DNA of 64,000 nt from Intoshia linei. Taxonomy: Eukaryota; Orthonectida; Rhopaluridae. The notes beneath the pieces were generated by a model. It did not search any database, had not been told where the DNA came from, and was given only the letters and a program-made list of their open reading frames with translations. Positions 21,890-34,093 of the stretch are shown here, one piece after another; within the stretch, counting starts at the first letter, position 1; each line of letters opens with the position of its first letter. The stretch covers positions 62,001 through 126,000 of the forward strand of contig LWCA01000002.1 in NCBI GenBank assembly GCA_001642005.1, in the 5' to 3' direction. The translations under genes were made by a program, and so were the position numbers.

Positions 21890-23903
21890 ATCCTCAGCAT
21901 CCAGATTTAGCAAAATTCTTGCCCGAACTTTTAGTAACTGTAAGAGAAAGCAAAATTTCACTACAAGTCGGGTGAATACCAATAGTTTCATCAAAATGTG
22001 ATTTGGTTACACCAACAGTCATTGCAACGGCATAGCCTTGAGTAACTTCACCAGCATTTGGACCAAGATAGTGAAATCCAATAATTTTTTCATTTTGAGA
22101 TTTAATACAAATTAATTTGCAATAACATTTATTCTCGTTATTTTCAACAATAGCCCATTCTAATGGAGTGAAGTGTGTGTGATAAACTTCGATATCTTCT
22201 TGACCATACTTTGAAATGGCATCTTCTTCAGAAAGGCCAATAAACCCGTATTCGATAGGCGTAAAAACAGTGGTGGGAATGATATTATAGTTGGTAATAG
22301 TTTTGGATTTTGTAAACATTCGATCGACTAATAATTGACCAGCTTTGATGGCAACAGGAGTTAGTTGAGGTTTTTGATAGAGCACATCTCCGATAGCAAA
22401 AATGTTATTAACCGCAGTGGTTTCGTTTTTATCAACAATGAATCCATTTTTTAGCTGTATTCCCAATTTTTCGAGGTCAAGCTGCTGTGTCAAAGGATAT
22501 CGCCCAATAGCAAACAAGACTGTGTCGTATTCTTCTGTAATTGCGTTTGAATTGTCTTTAGTAGATTTTGCAGTTATTTTAATGCGCTTTTTCGATGCGT
22601 CAACAGAATTTGCATTTGTAGACTCTTCCATACTAGTCAATATGAACGGCCGATAAGTCTTCAAATTCCCAATGGTATTCATATTGTCGTAGATTAATTC
22701 GGCAATTTGTTGATCAAAACCACGTAGCAATATTGACCGGATCATAAGATCAGTCTGATAACCGCAATGTGCTAAAAATCCAGCACATTCAAGCGCAATA
22801 TATGATCCTCCTACCACAAGAGTTTTACCCGGAGGTTTTTTTAGCCAAAACAAATCATCACTAGATATTCCCAATTTTTGTGCATTGGGTCCCAAATTAT
22901 CCGGATAAATGGGTCTACCTCCAGCCGCCACAATAACGTACTTTGAAGATATAATTTCAGTTTTACCATTAGGATGTTTCAATTCAATTTTATTCTTATC
23001 CTTGAAAACTCCTAAAGCTTTGTAATATTTTATACCCTCATCTTTAAATCGCAAGCGATAAGAGTAATTTAGAGATTTAATGTAATTGGAAATATTTTCG
23101 GCAATTTTAGCAAAATTGAAATTGGATTCACTCTTTTCCCAACCATAAAATTGAGAATCTTTAGCACTATGTTTATGCAATGCGGACGTGTGCCACAATT
23201 TTTTTGGAATACATCCAACATTAACACATGTACCTCCTACGCCCCATTTTGTCCCATGTTGAGTTGGCTGCACATAATCTATTACAGCTACCCGGAACCC
23301 AAAAGACGCAGCTCTAGAGGATGCAGCCAAACCACCTGAACCTCCACCAATGATTATTACATCATAATCAAATTTATGATTCATTTTCAATTTTGTATCG
23401 ACTAGTCCCATTTCATCTTCTTTCAACAAAACATCTGAACCGGAAATGTGAAACCCGTTAATGTAGATCTGAGGAACTGTTTTAAGTTTTAAATCTTCGA
23501 TAAAATACTTGCGAACAATAGGACCGTCGTTTTCTTTATCAAATTGGTAACTTTTATATTGTAAATTCTTTGATTTAAAGTATTCTTCAACTTTTTTACA
23601 ATACGGACAAGTCGTCGTACTAAAAATGATTATTGGATTCGATTCAATTTCAAAGTTGACAAATTTCTTTACATCCGACATTTTTGTTAATTTGGAATAG
23701 TTTCTTTTACCACTATTATTTAAGGTACACAATGATTTAAAGTTTTGCAAATGTTTTATATTTAGTATTTGTGTGTTCTTGTGAAAATTTCGTATTGCAA
23801 AGCTATTGACTATGTTTCCAGAATAATTAACTTTAAATAGCGAGTTTAATCTGTGCTTTGTGTTTCTTTTGATACAAATACCTGCTATTTCGACTAGTTT
23901 CAT
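21888..23903 (-). CDS. TGR: Thioredoxin-glutathione reductase, selenoprotein (Grx-TrxR fusion)
   Basis: One uninterrupted exon. The frame reads 669 codons to Gly-Cys, then TGA at 21896-21894, GGA and TAA at 21890-21888, giving the Gly-Cys-Sec-Gly end of animal thioredoxin reductases (671 aa). Domains in order: a basic leader (1-74), a glutaredoxin domain with CPYC at 99-102, the FAD motif GGGSGG from about 186, the redox pair CVNVGC (C226, C231), an NADPH-binding LVVGGSYIALECAG, and the dimer-interface GIHPTCSE. The enzyme reduces thioredoxin and glutathione with NADPH. A second ATG at codon 75 (MSDVKKF) starts exactly where cytosolic glutaredoxin domains start, so two compartments may be served by one mRNA. 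Unlike most genes here it has no intron. Without selenocysteine insertion the product would end after Cys669. Confidence 0.95.
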
Positions 23904-24193
23904 TCAATAACTACAACACAATGTATTATGTATTTTAAACATCCTGTCACTGAACTTTAGTCTAAAGCTTAATAACCTGGCAATCAACTATTAAACTTTC
24001 AATATCATTTTACTGTTTAGTTTATTTATTATTTTTTAATTAATTTTGATATGATAATCAGCATAATGATATCAAAGTTATATATACAGTCTAAGTCCTT
24101 ATTAACGAAATTTTAAATTATTTATTTTTTCTTAACGAATTTGTATGCACCAAAAATTCAGTTAATAATAATTTTATCTCTAAAGCTCTAGAA

Positions 24194-25245
24194 CAGGGGT
24201 GCACAACGTGCGACCGTACGGCCGCATGCGGTCGTGAGAGCGTTTATGTGCAGCCGTGGGCAATACATCTGATCATAATGCAATATATAATTTTACTTCA
24301 AATTGTAAAGTTAAAATGACATTTTATTTAACATATTTTAATCAAAAAGTTACATTCTTGACTTTGCCCCAGTTTCTCTAATGTTAGCGAAAGGCACACC
24401 AAATCAAGGCAGTCACTAATATCTTTTTTATGTCATTATTAATATTTACATATATTTTTTTATGTCTTCATCTCTAATGTATCAACAAATCGGTTTTTAA
24501 TGGAACTTTTTTCTGTTGTCCAATTATTATTAATTATTTGCCGAAAAATTAATGTTTTTTCGAAAAAATATTAGTAAAAAAAGATTTTTAAAATTTTTTT
24601 AAAATCAAGTTTTTTTTTATGAATCATTCAGAAGAATTATTGAACTAAAAATTTGGTAAAATAGGATTTTTCATAAAAATATTGGTACAAGCGATTTTTT
24701 TCCTTAAGGGTTGGTTTAATTTGGTGTTTTCTTGTGAAATCTGATAAAGTAGATTTTATTCTAAATTCTGATATTCTAAATTCTTATTCTAAAACTTTAG
24801 TAAAAATCGATTTTTAAAAAAAATATTGGTAAAAAAAGATTTCTTCCTTAAGGGTTGGTGAAATTTTCGTTTTATCTCATAAAAGTATATTAAATTGGAT
24901 GATTTAATGAAATATTTTGAAAATTGTAGATTAGCCTACAATCATCTAAATTTTCGTATTCACCCCTTGGGGTGCCAGTCACCCCATGATAAGCACTGCA
25001 TTAATCCTATTATTGTTATTTATTCCGATTCAAATAAATAAATAATGTGGTTAATTTATATAAGTGAATTAAAAATTATTAATTAAAACTTGCTGATATT
25101 AAAATTTAAAGTAAACTATTTTATTAGACCTAAAATTCAGGTGCAGAGTAAACTTTCTAAATGTCGAAGTAAATTTTGTGAAACCGTAGTATCAATGAGA
25201 AAATGAGCATTGTGGCTGAATTCGTGGGAAGGTTTTGCACCCCTG
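24194..25245. mobile_element. hAT-type element with perfect 8-bp target duplication and internal minisatellite
   Basis: Left end CAGGGGTGCACAACG, right end the complement of CAGGGGTGCAAAACC, flanked on both sides by CTCTAGAA (24186-24193, 25246-25253). Length is 1052 bp with no transposase. The interior (about 24540-24880) repeats a degenerate unit built from ATTGGTAAAA and CCTTAAGGGTTGG. A partial relative occurs at about 40890-41190. Confidence 0.93.
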
Positions 25246-25930
25246 CTCTAGAATCTATTTTTAATGAGATCATAAATATCAACTCATTTTGGTAATTAGA
25301 ATCAGTTTATTACATTTTTTATCAAATTTTTAATAAATATTAAATTAAATGGCGTTAATTAAAAATAATTATTATTATTGCGAAAATAATCATTTTAACT
25401 ATATTTTATATCTGTAAATATATTTTAAAATTAATAAAATTTTTCATGAACGTCATAAAACTGATGTAGACCCGTTGATAATGTTTTTTACATATTATTT
25501 CGTCATGTATTATTTAAAAATTAATAATACCAAAAAATATGACTATTTAATGGTTTTTATTCTCAAAAATTCAAAAAAATTAAATTCCGTTAACTAGGGT
25601 GTACTATAAAAAAATTAAGATTAATGGAATTAAAAATTCCCGTTAATTAATAATAATTAAACACTACATGCCATCAACTTTATAATAGAGACTGGAATTT
25701 CAATGTGGATAAAAGCATTTCTTTTTGATAACAGCTGTTTAACAATGAAGTTTATCAAAAATTTCGTATGAATGGATAAATTAAGATATTATTACTCAGG
25801 AAAGTGAAAATTTAAAAATAATCGGACGACACATTTAAAAACACACACGAATAATGTTTTATTTTAGAATCTTATAAACTAGAAATTGAAAATTCTAATA
25901 AAAACCCTAGTTTTGTGCCTTCCTTTAGAC

Positions 25931-26448
25931 CAGTGTTTCCCAACCCATTTTGCGTTTCGCCCATTTTTTAAAATTTTAACTATATTATTTGTATCGCTCA
26001 GTAAAAATAATAATAATAATGCTTTTGCGATAAGATGAGACATGCGATAAAATGCTATTCATTCATTTTTATTTTTTATATGATTATTTTTAAATAATTT
26101 AGATACAGTACGATGCTTCTGAAATTTTTGATAGACGTTATCAAAACATGTAGCAGGCTTAATCACATTATTTGGATGTTGTGATTTATCCACAAACATT
26201 TTTTGGAAGCAGGCATAATTAAATTTTATTAAAATATAAATTGCAACATACTTACTACACAAATAATTGGTGTTAAATAACTTATATTGTCAAACTCTTA
26301 ATAAATTAATTATCGTTCAAGTTATCGTTTTTTTGTATTTGATAAAATTCAAAATTTAATTTGTTGAAAAAAATTAAAAATATATATTTTTTTATATATT
26401 TTCGCATCACCCACTACTGGGCGATATCGCCTAGGTTAGGAAACATTG
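25931..26448. mobile_element. hAT-type MITE, diverged
   Basis: Left end CAGTGTTTCCCAACCCA. The right end reads CAATGTTTCCTAACC on the minus strand. Flanks CTTTAGAC and CGTTATAC agree at 6 of 8 positions, as expected for an aged target duplication. The open frames inside are AT-driven, and I do not call them genes. Confidence 0.65.
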
Positions 26449-26699
26449 CGTTATACCATTATACTAAATTTGCAATGAAAACTAATAAACTTCACCACAA
26501 TCACAAACTTATCCAATTTCATAAACATGTTTGTCATTTAAAATTTAAATTTATTATTTTCGATAAAGTTAAGTTTAATTTGAGAATCGAAAAGTGGAAT
26601 TTAAAATTGGTGAATTCACCCAAAAATAGAATTAATCGTTCGTATTAATTTGCGAATGTTAATTTGTTTTTTAAATGTTATTGAAAATAATTCTACAAC

Positions 26700-26772
26700 G
26701 GTCTCGTGGTGTAGTGGTTATCACATCTGCTTAACACGCAGAAGGTCACGGGTTCGAAACCCGTCGAAACCT
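26700..26772 (+). tRNA. tRNA-Val (anticodon AAC)
   Basis: All four arms fold. The anticodon stem TCTGC/GCAGA holds the loop TTAACAC with anticodon AAC, and the T arm ACGGG-TTCGAAA-CCCGT is perfect. A-box (TGGTGTAGTGGTTA) and B-box (GGTTCGAAACC) match animal tRNA-Val, and a T run follows as terminator. Two oddities: the acceptor stem has a C-A mismatch at the fourth pair, and the discriminator base would be T rather than A. The gene may be functional or a near-intact copy. Confidence 0.88.
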
Positions 26773-27111
26773 TTTTTTATTTTTGAATTACATTGATATT
26801 TCGAAATAATCTGTTACCCACAATCCACAGCAATCATTCTTAACTGGGCGGGGCGTGAGCATTGACACCGAATTTTATGTATTACTAAATTTTGTCAATA
26901 GTATTGACTCAGGCACATGTAGATAGTTAAATTCTGCAACCAATTCAAAATTGGCGATTGGGTCGAATGTGAAAAATTTATATGTAAATTTTATTGACTG
27001 TATCTGAATTCTTCATTCGATCTAATTTAATCCATGTAAAAATATGAAGAGTATATTGGTTACTGATTATAAACATAGTGAAAATAATTACACTCGTTAA
27101 ACGGATATAAA

Positions 27112-28931
27112 ATGAATCATTCCAATAAATTCCTTTTCTGTCCAGATATTACTATAAACACAGAATGCGCCTCTAGAAGTCCACTATCGGTTGTATCTAA
27201 AAAAGAAAATTCATCAGATTTTGACACAGAATCAGAAACACACACGGAAAATGTAAAATATTAAACTTTAAAAACTAAAACCCTTACACGTATTAAAATC
27301 TAGGCTTTGTTCAATACAGCTATACCAGAAAAACACTACAAAAAACAAGCTCAATTATCTTTAATCCCACTGTCATATACTGACATTATGGTTAAAATGC
27401 TTGGTGACTAGTAATACATACATTATCTTTTTAAATGTTTAATTAATTTAATATTAGCAAGCTAAAATCAGAAAATTGTATGGAAAATGGTTCTTACAAC
27501 AAATGTATATCCTATTGTAACAAATATATATGGGTCAACCCATATCAAAGCAAAATATACATATTGAAAGCTGAAGCTTATATAAAATTGATGGATTATA
27601 AATCTGCCATAAACAATTACAAACAAGCCCTAGTATTTTTAAAAATTGAAAATGTGAACAGAGTTAAAGAAATAAGTGAAAAGTTATCAGTAGTATATTT
27701 TTTTTATTCAATTTTCTTGAACAACACGCATCAATTTGATAAGGCTCTCGAAAATATAAATTTTTCAATTAAAATTGACCCAAACAATGAGACTTTTGTT
27801 TTTCAATGGTAATTAAAATTGTATAAATTTAAAGCGTAAATTTAATTTTTAGTATTTTGTATTTAATCAACTCTAAGCAATACGATAAATGCATCAAATT
27901 AATTTCTCTAAAAATTAAGGAACACCCAAATAACGATAAATATCATTTAATGCGAGCCAGTCTACACCTCAAGAAAAATGAGGTAATTTGAACTTTTTTA
28001 ATCTTACTTAAGGTAAGATAGCCTGAAATCATGTATGTTTAAAAACAAGGCTTAAAATATTAAATCAATAATTTTAGCATACATTAGCCTACTATAACTT
28101 GAAAGAATGCTTAAAAATAAAAAACAATCAAGCCGCCGTAAATTTGTTACTCCAGATAATTAATTTTTCAAAAAAATTCTACAAAAGTGCCCGAGACTTT
28201 TACATTGAAATGAAATTTAAAAAATCGCTGGTAAATATCAAACTAGCAATTTCACTGAACCCCGAGTGTATCAAATATTACCTATTAAAGTAAGTTTACA
28301 TTTTACAGATAATCAAAAATATAGCGCAATTCTGTTATATAAATGTGGAAATTACAAAGAGTCAATACACGAATTTGACAACATTATAAAAAATTATGAC
28401 CCCGACGACCCCAAGTACAATTTAACCATTTTAAAATCAGCTCATACAATGATTAACGTTGCAATGAATGCATATTCAACAAAATTAATACACTTTAATC
28501 AAATTGAAACTGCACTAGTTTTACTTAAAATAGTTAAACAATCAAACCCCACAATATATCAAATTTACGTCAACTTGGGAGGTATAAATTAACAAATCCA
28601 ATCATTCAATAATTAAATAATTAGACTGTTATCTCTATCTCAAAAAAATTAAACCCGCGCTAAAATATTACACGTTGGCAGAAACATTGAATAAGGAAAT
28701 CCAAATGGAGTACCATATAAAAAGTCGCATCGCAATGATACATGTATACCAATCATACAATTTATTTGAAAAATATGAATACAAAGTAATACATTATCAT
28801 TTAACGTTATCATTATATGATAGAGATGCATTTGGAATTTAAACAAAGCAATACAAATTGACAATTTTAAAGGAGAATATTATCTTTTGAGGTCGAAGTG
28901 TCATGAAAATTTAAAGGTTTTTTACATTTGA
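27112..28931 (+). CDS. TTC16: TTC16-like tetratricopeptide repeat protein
   Basis: Eight exons close in frame to 488 aa: 27112-27252, 27304-27410, 27458-27808, 27853-27982, 28078-28289, 28325-28581, 28625-28785 and 28824-28931. The protein is mostly TPR helices (for example YILKAEAYIKLMDYKSAINN, LEHINF-type second helices and DCYLYLKKIKPALKYYTLAE). The order of repeats and the two-residue landmarks follow TTC16, a TPR protein expressed in ciliated and testis tissue of animals; its biochemical role is not established. The long disordered tail of the human protein is missing. Introns are short (35, 38, 43, 44, 47, 51 and 95 nt). The stop codon lies 2 nt from the end of the opposing gene at 28934. 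Confidence 0.75.
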
Positions 28932-28933
28932 TG

Positions 28934-29820
28934 TTAAAATGCAATATTTGAAATATTACAGTTTTTGTCGTGTTTATCAATTATTGAATCACACTTTTTT
29001 AACATTGTTTCTTTAAAATTTTTGTTTTTTTCTTTTAATGTATCCAGTCGACCTTGGCAGTCATCAATCAGTTTTGCAAATGTAACATCAGTTTCATCAA
29101 TTTTATTCAACACGTCGGTTAAATTTTTAGTATTCTCAGTTGTCGATAATTTTAATTCCGTTTGCTTCATGAAAGCAAATTTTTGCTCCATTTCACTAAG
29201 CTTATTCAATAGTAAATCCATTTTATCCACACTGAAATCTTCAGTCATAAACATACTCTCCTTTAGAAATGTTTCATCGTTATCCATCCTCAAATCAATA
29301 TCACTATTTGTACCTGGTATCTAAAATAAAATATAATTGTACTGCCAAAATATTAATTTAAATATCAATGAAGGCCTTCATTATATCCCACATTATAGTT
29401 TTTTGTTAAAATAATATATTTCTAAGGAATCATGTTAATACTATTAATGTAGGACAGGAGCGGCAAAGTTTTGCGTTTCGTGTGCCATTTTTGTTTATTA
29501 AAAAATTATACGGATCCCGTTTGTGAAAATTTACACATAATAAATTTCAATTTTAACTGCAGAGGAACGGTTCTAGTATATTCAACAAAATAATATACAG
29601 GGTGATCTGAAAATTCAGAGTTAAAATGATTCAAATGAGCCAATTATGGTAGAAAATGGTTTAAAAGTTGAAAAATATATAATTTACATATTTACTCAAA
29701 GGTCACCAAAATTATTCTGTGGGCCACTGGTTACCGACCCCTGTTGTAGAGTATGTTTATGGAACATAATTCAAAAGAGGTTACCTGTTTGTGATTCGAA
29801 TGTTGTAATGTCATCGGCAT
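28934..29820 (-). CDS. Small coiled-coil protein, unrecognised
   Basis: Two exons, 29820-29785 and 29320-28934, give 140 aa starting MPMTLQHSNHKQ. The body is almost wholly helical, with heptad-like spacing and many Lys, Glu and Asp (LLLNKLSEMEQKFAFMKQTE ... LIDDCQGRLDTLKEKNKNF). No enzyme motif and no membrane segment is seen. Small proteins of this kind are often subunits of kinetochore, HAUS or BLOC-type complexes, but I cannot assign one. The intron carries a MITE (29455-29743). Confidence 0.6.
29455..29743. mobile_element. hAT-type MITE, CAGGGGTCGGCAACC family
   Basis: Starts CAGGAGCGGCAAAG and ends ...GTTACCGACCCCTG. The interior is closely related to 46412-46721 (shared AGTATATTCAACAAAATA, TTACATATTTACTCAAAGG, CACCAAAATTATTCTGT). 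Flanks ATGTAGGA and TTGTAGAG match at 5 of 8 positions. It sits in the intron of the coiled-coil gene. Confidence 0.75.
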
Positions 29821-30967
29821 ATCATTAATCCTTATATACATTTATTTACTTTTAATATATTATCGTGTAAACGTCTTAATTAATTTTAATCGATAAAATA
29901 TACAGGTAAAGAATTTATTGTAAATGTAAAAATTAAAATATCAAAAGTACAGTAATACATTGCTATAAGTAACATCGTAAACATGAAAATTTACCTCGTA
30001 TTAGTCACGCTATAACTAACAAATATTTTTTATCAATAATTAATCGATTAAGTCAATTTAAAAACATTTTTCGAGTGAATTAATCATACCAACATTTATA
30101 GAGATTCTCAATTTTACAAAAAATATCATTTACAAGGGTTTTGAGGTTGGTCAAACTTATAAAAAACAATTTCAGTGTTTATCGGTAATTTTTGAATGTG
30201 ATACATAAATCACATTTATTATTTACAAAGGCTGTTACGGATTGGCCTAATTTTCGAACTAAAAATTTCAAAATAGTTTCTAATGTTAATCAGCAATTTT
30301 TCAATGTAGAATATCTCGTGGCATAAATGATTTGTTTAAAATTTACCAGGCTATTGAGGATTATCCTAATTTTCCTACTAGTTTCAATGTTTATTTGTCA
30401 TATTTTCAATAATTATGAGTAATACCAATTATGAAACGTTAATTAATGAAACTAATAAAATATTACATTATACATTTATGAAATTATCTAAATCTAAAAT
30501 TTGAGGTACACCCTTAGGAGAAACTCTATGTAGCTTATCCTTCAATATCATTATTTTTGTTTTAATTATTATTGATATTAATGTTGACTCATTTTAGTGG
30601 GAACTACTTTAGGGTATCAAATCATTTGATTCAAATGTCATGTAAAATCATATTTTAAATGAAAACGTATGAGATGAAATCATGCTAAGTGAATTTTATG
30701 TTTACTCAGTCGTTTACGTTAGTTATTATTAAATTATTATTTGTAGTCATTATTTTCACTGTCAAAATTCTATAGTAAAAGTTGACTGACATGTATAAGT
30801 AACAATTTTACAAAGAATTATATAATTGTGAAACTAATTGGTTTTGAATTCTGAAATTTTGTGACAATACATAAATACGGATGATGTATAGACGTGCCAA
30901 TTGTTCGTTTCAAAAATCAAATGTGCAAAATGGGTCTTTCTATTAAAAAAAAGTGGACACCCTAATG
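29821..30967. other. Intergenic, no gene seen
   Basis: AT-rich spacer. Only the short repeat at 30910-30960 (shared with 8690-8745) is recognisable. A shared promoter region for the coiled-coil gene is likely at its left edge. Confidence 0.45.
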
Positions 30968-31674
30968 CAGTGGTTTTCAACCTTTTTGTGTTCGCGACCC
31001 CTTATAAACATAAAAATTTTTGGCGACCCAAAAATTTTCTATATACTCCAAACATCATATCAGTTGACATAAATGAAAATATTAAAAATTCATATACAGT
31101 TTTATTTATATTTTATATATCAGTAAGCACTGCTCACTGAGCAATAAAATCAGTACAATGTATTATAATAACTAAATTTATTTTCTTCATGTAAAATTTA
31201 AGGTTCCAATTTAGATACAATTATTGATATTCTGGGCAGTGTATGCGATAAGGCGAGCCTCATATCATCTTTAACATTCAATCTGTTTATTGACATTGTT
31301 TTTATATGAACATATAGAATAAAAGCGTATAAAATCCAGCTTCACACAGATAAGTTGACTGTAAAAATAGTAACAATCTCAAAGCAATCGTAAATACATT
31401 TGGATATAAATCAATCATATCACACCAAAAAGTAGTTAGTGGTTTTTCATAGAAAATATTACGTGCAGTGGAATCATTTATTAAATCTATTACTTCATCC
31501 TGTATTTTATTGGGAATACATGTAGTTTATATATTGAGTGAAGAACATTTAAAATTGTAATACAGAATGTAAAAATATTTCCTTAACATTACTGTCAAAA
31601 TTCTATATTAAAATAAAAGAATGTATTCATAAAATTTTCAAATGGATAGACACTGTGACAAGTGAAAACCACTG
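30968..31674. mobile_element. hAT-type MITE with perfect 8-bp target duplication
   Basis: Left end CAGTGGTTTTCAACC, right end GTGAAAACCACTG, flanked by CCCTAATG on both sides (30960-30967, 31675-31682). The 707 bp hold no transposase. The open frame that overlaps its left end is a chance reading. Confidence 0.95.
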
Positions 31675-31756
31675 CCCTAATGGGTACATTATGTAAGTTA
31701 ATAAATAATTAAACTTTCAGTACACATTTTAAATATAATAATAAAATAAAAACTAC

Positions 31757-34093
31757 CTCTAAATTTTGATCAGAATTAATGATGGATTCATCACATGTGT
31801 TAATTTGTGCATTTGTAGAAATTGGTAGAGGCGAATCTATAATAAAATTATAACTGAGTTTGAAATAAATTGTCATGATTGTGATTATCACTTAATTTTT
31901 ACAAGATACCTTTAATATTATTATTTGATTGAAAATCTAAATTTTGTTCATAGGAAGGAGCCATTGATGGTAATATCGTAGAATTAATATATTGCAATAA
32001 TTTTAAAGGCTTATTAATATCTTCCGAACACGAGAAAGATTCACTGTGTTGATTTAAATAATGGTTGATTGGATTAGAGTCTGTATTTTGTGACTGATGT
32101 GCAAGTACGTCATTATTTGTTGATTTAAAATTAGAATCTCTAATGAAGGGAGCGATACTTCCACTATTATTCGATGCATGGGAAACGCCTGTGATTGTTG
32201 GAATTAATTTTTGTACTTGAGGATTATATGCAGGAATAGATTGAACATTGGGTGAATCAAATAAAATTTTATTTAATTGCGATATAGTTTCAACACGATT
32301 GCGTTTATTTCGGGAAGGTCCATCCGAACCTTTCATTGAAGGTACGCTAGATTTTTTAAAGGAAGCAAAAAGTTTACTCTTGTTATGATCATTATTCGAA
32401 GTATTAGAGCTTATATGTAATATATTATTATTGACAGGTTCACTTGGCGACGTCTCAGTATTTGCATTGCTGTTTCTATTTAATTCAGATTTTTTTTCAA
32501 ATCCTTCATCCCTATGATCAGTTCCCTTTATTTTGTAATTTAATGTTTGATTTATATTTGTACTTGTACGTTGGGTTTTAATTTGATTTTTTTTTCCATC
32601 TTTTATTCCTGTGTTGTATACATGCATGTTTTGATTGGAATTATTAGCATCATCAACCCTACAATATAATTGTTTTATTAGATGCAGAAATAAAATATAA
32701 TGATACCTTCCAATATTAGCAAAGTGCACTTTGCTAAACAAAATATAAGAAGTAAATACAATTACATACACCAGTGATCTCAACCTTTTTAATCAAATAT
32801 AGTCAATCCGAAAATTCAGTCAAATATAAAATGGCAGTAGATTCAACCAGGTGTAATACTTGAAAACGGTTCTTCCATTATTGATAGTTATGTATCGCAA
32901 AGAAAATATTTTGTAACTCACCACCTGTACAGAAACGAGACTACCCAGAAATGTAATTTCAGAAATAATGAAATTGTATTGAAATAAAAAAATCTGGCCG
33001 TATAGTTCAAGTGGGTTGATCTTTCTGAATCACTGATGTATACAATATGAGTTAAAATCTTTAGAAACACAAATCAATATCAATAAAACTAGAATTATTA
33101 TATACCATAAATGTACATTCAAATCGACAGGTTTCTTGAAAACTGAATTGCAATTGGGTATGTGACATAGTAAATTATTCACTGAAATGTGAATGCTATA
33201 AAAAAATATATAAAAATTGAAAAGAAAAAACCTGCCATGTAACAGCAAGTCGTAATGATAATTAAACTCTGTTTTGTCTTGACATTGTATCCATTTACAC
33301 TTTTGTGGGAAAGGAGGCTTGCAATGAAAAAATTTGATGTGTTTATACAAATTACTTCGATTTTTAAATATTGTATTGCAACTGTCCCATAAACAAGTCC
33401 ATATGATTGAATCATCACTATAAATAAAAAATATATACATCTCCATAAACAACATTTGAATTAACAGAAAATTCGGATAATTTTTAATAATTCATTTCCG
33501 TGTTTTCTTCCAAACGGCATGTAAAATGGTACAAATAAATCAGTCTCAATAAATAAATGTAAATAAAATTACCGAGAATTCGGACACTTTATATTATGAT
33601 CATATGCGTGTTTTTGTCTAAGTTCCATGTAAAATATTAATAAATATGTAATAATCAATGCAAAAATCAAACTTTTAACAAATTAAAATAAATTGTCATA
33701 GCAATAAGAGATTAATTTGAATATAAAAATAAAAATTTGATTTTATTTTCTAAAATATACCTGAAATGATCTTCCATTTTATTACGATCGTTATAAAGTC
33801 TACGACAAGAAAATTCTTTACAATAACTACAATTTGGAGATGTGTGGTTCCTAGATAATGTTACATTTAAATATATCTAATATTTACAAAACGTGGCCAA
33901 TAAATGACCGACCGTAATCTTTACTTGAACAACAATTCCAAAGACACTTTCCACCGACGTATGTGCGGATATGATCTCTCAGATGTAGTCTAATTTCATG
34001 TATATTGTTGTATACTTTTTCGCATTTATTCCATCTGCATTGCACTGTGGTGTAAGTTCGTGTTATAGAAATTTTAACTTTTTTACGATCCAT
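31757..34093 (-). CDS. Multi-C2H2 zinc-finger protein
   Basis: Recognised exons: 34093-33888, 33850-33761, 33617-33573, 33417-33232, 33195-33106, 32658-31910 and 31836-31757. The first five join in phase. An exon linking 33106 to 32658 is probably missing from my model, and the 3' end lies below 31757. The N-terminus MDRKKVKISITRT is followed by about six fingers of the CxWxxC type: QCRWNKCEKV...LHLRDH, GGKCLWNCC...HVLNH, CSYCKEFSC...HFRQKH, WTCLWDSCNTIF...KHIKFFH, CKWIQCQDKTEF...HG and CHIPNCNSVF...VHLW. A long Asn/Ser-rich tail follows, with a basic KRNR stretch. A nuclear DNA-binding or chromatin role is likely, but I do not recognise the orthologue. One intron (33196-33231) is 36 nt. Confidence 0.75.

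Noticed and set aside
26361-26648. 95-codon open frame at the end of a hAT MITE
   Set aside because: It crosses the element boundary and shows no domain, so it is a chance frame.
28290-28308. A 19-nt intron in the TTC16-like gene (GTAAG ... ACAG)
   Set aside because: It leaves the wrong phase and a stop codon. The next acceptor gives a 35-nt intron that restores a TPR frame, in line with other introns here.
28965-29324. Plus-strand open frame opposite the coiled-coil gene
   Set aside because: It is a shadow of the minus-strand frame; its Ser/Phe-rich composition is the expected complement of a Lys/Glu-rich coiled coil.
30901-31140. 79-codon open frame
   Set aside because: It runs across the target duplication into a MITE.
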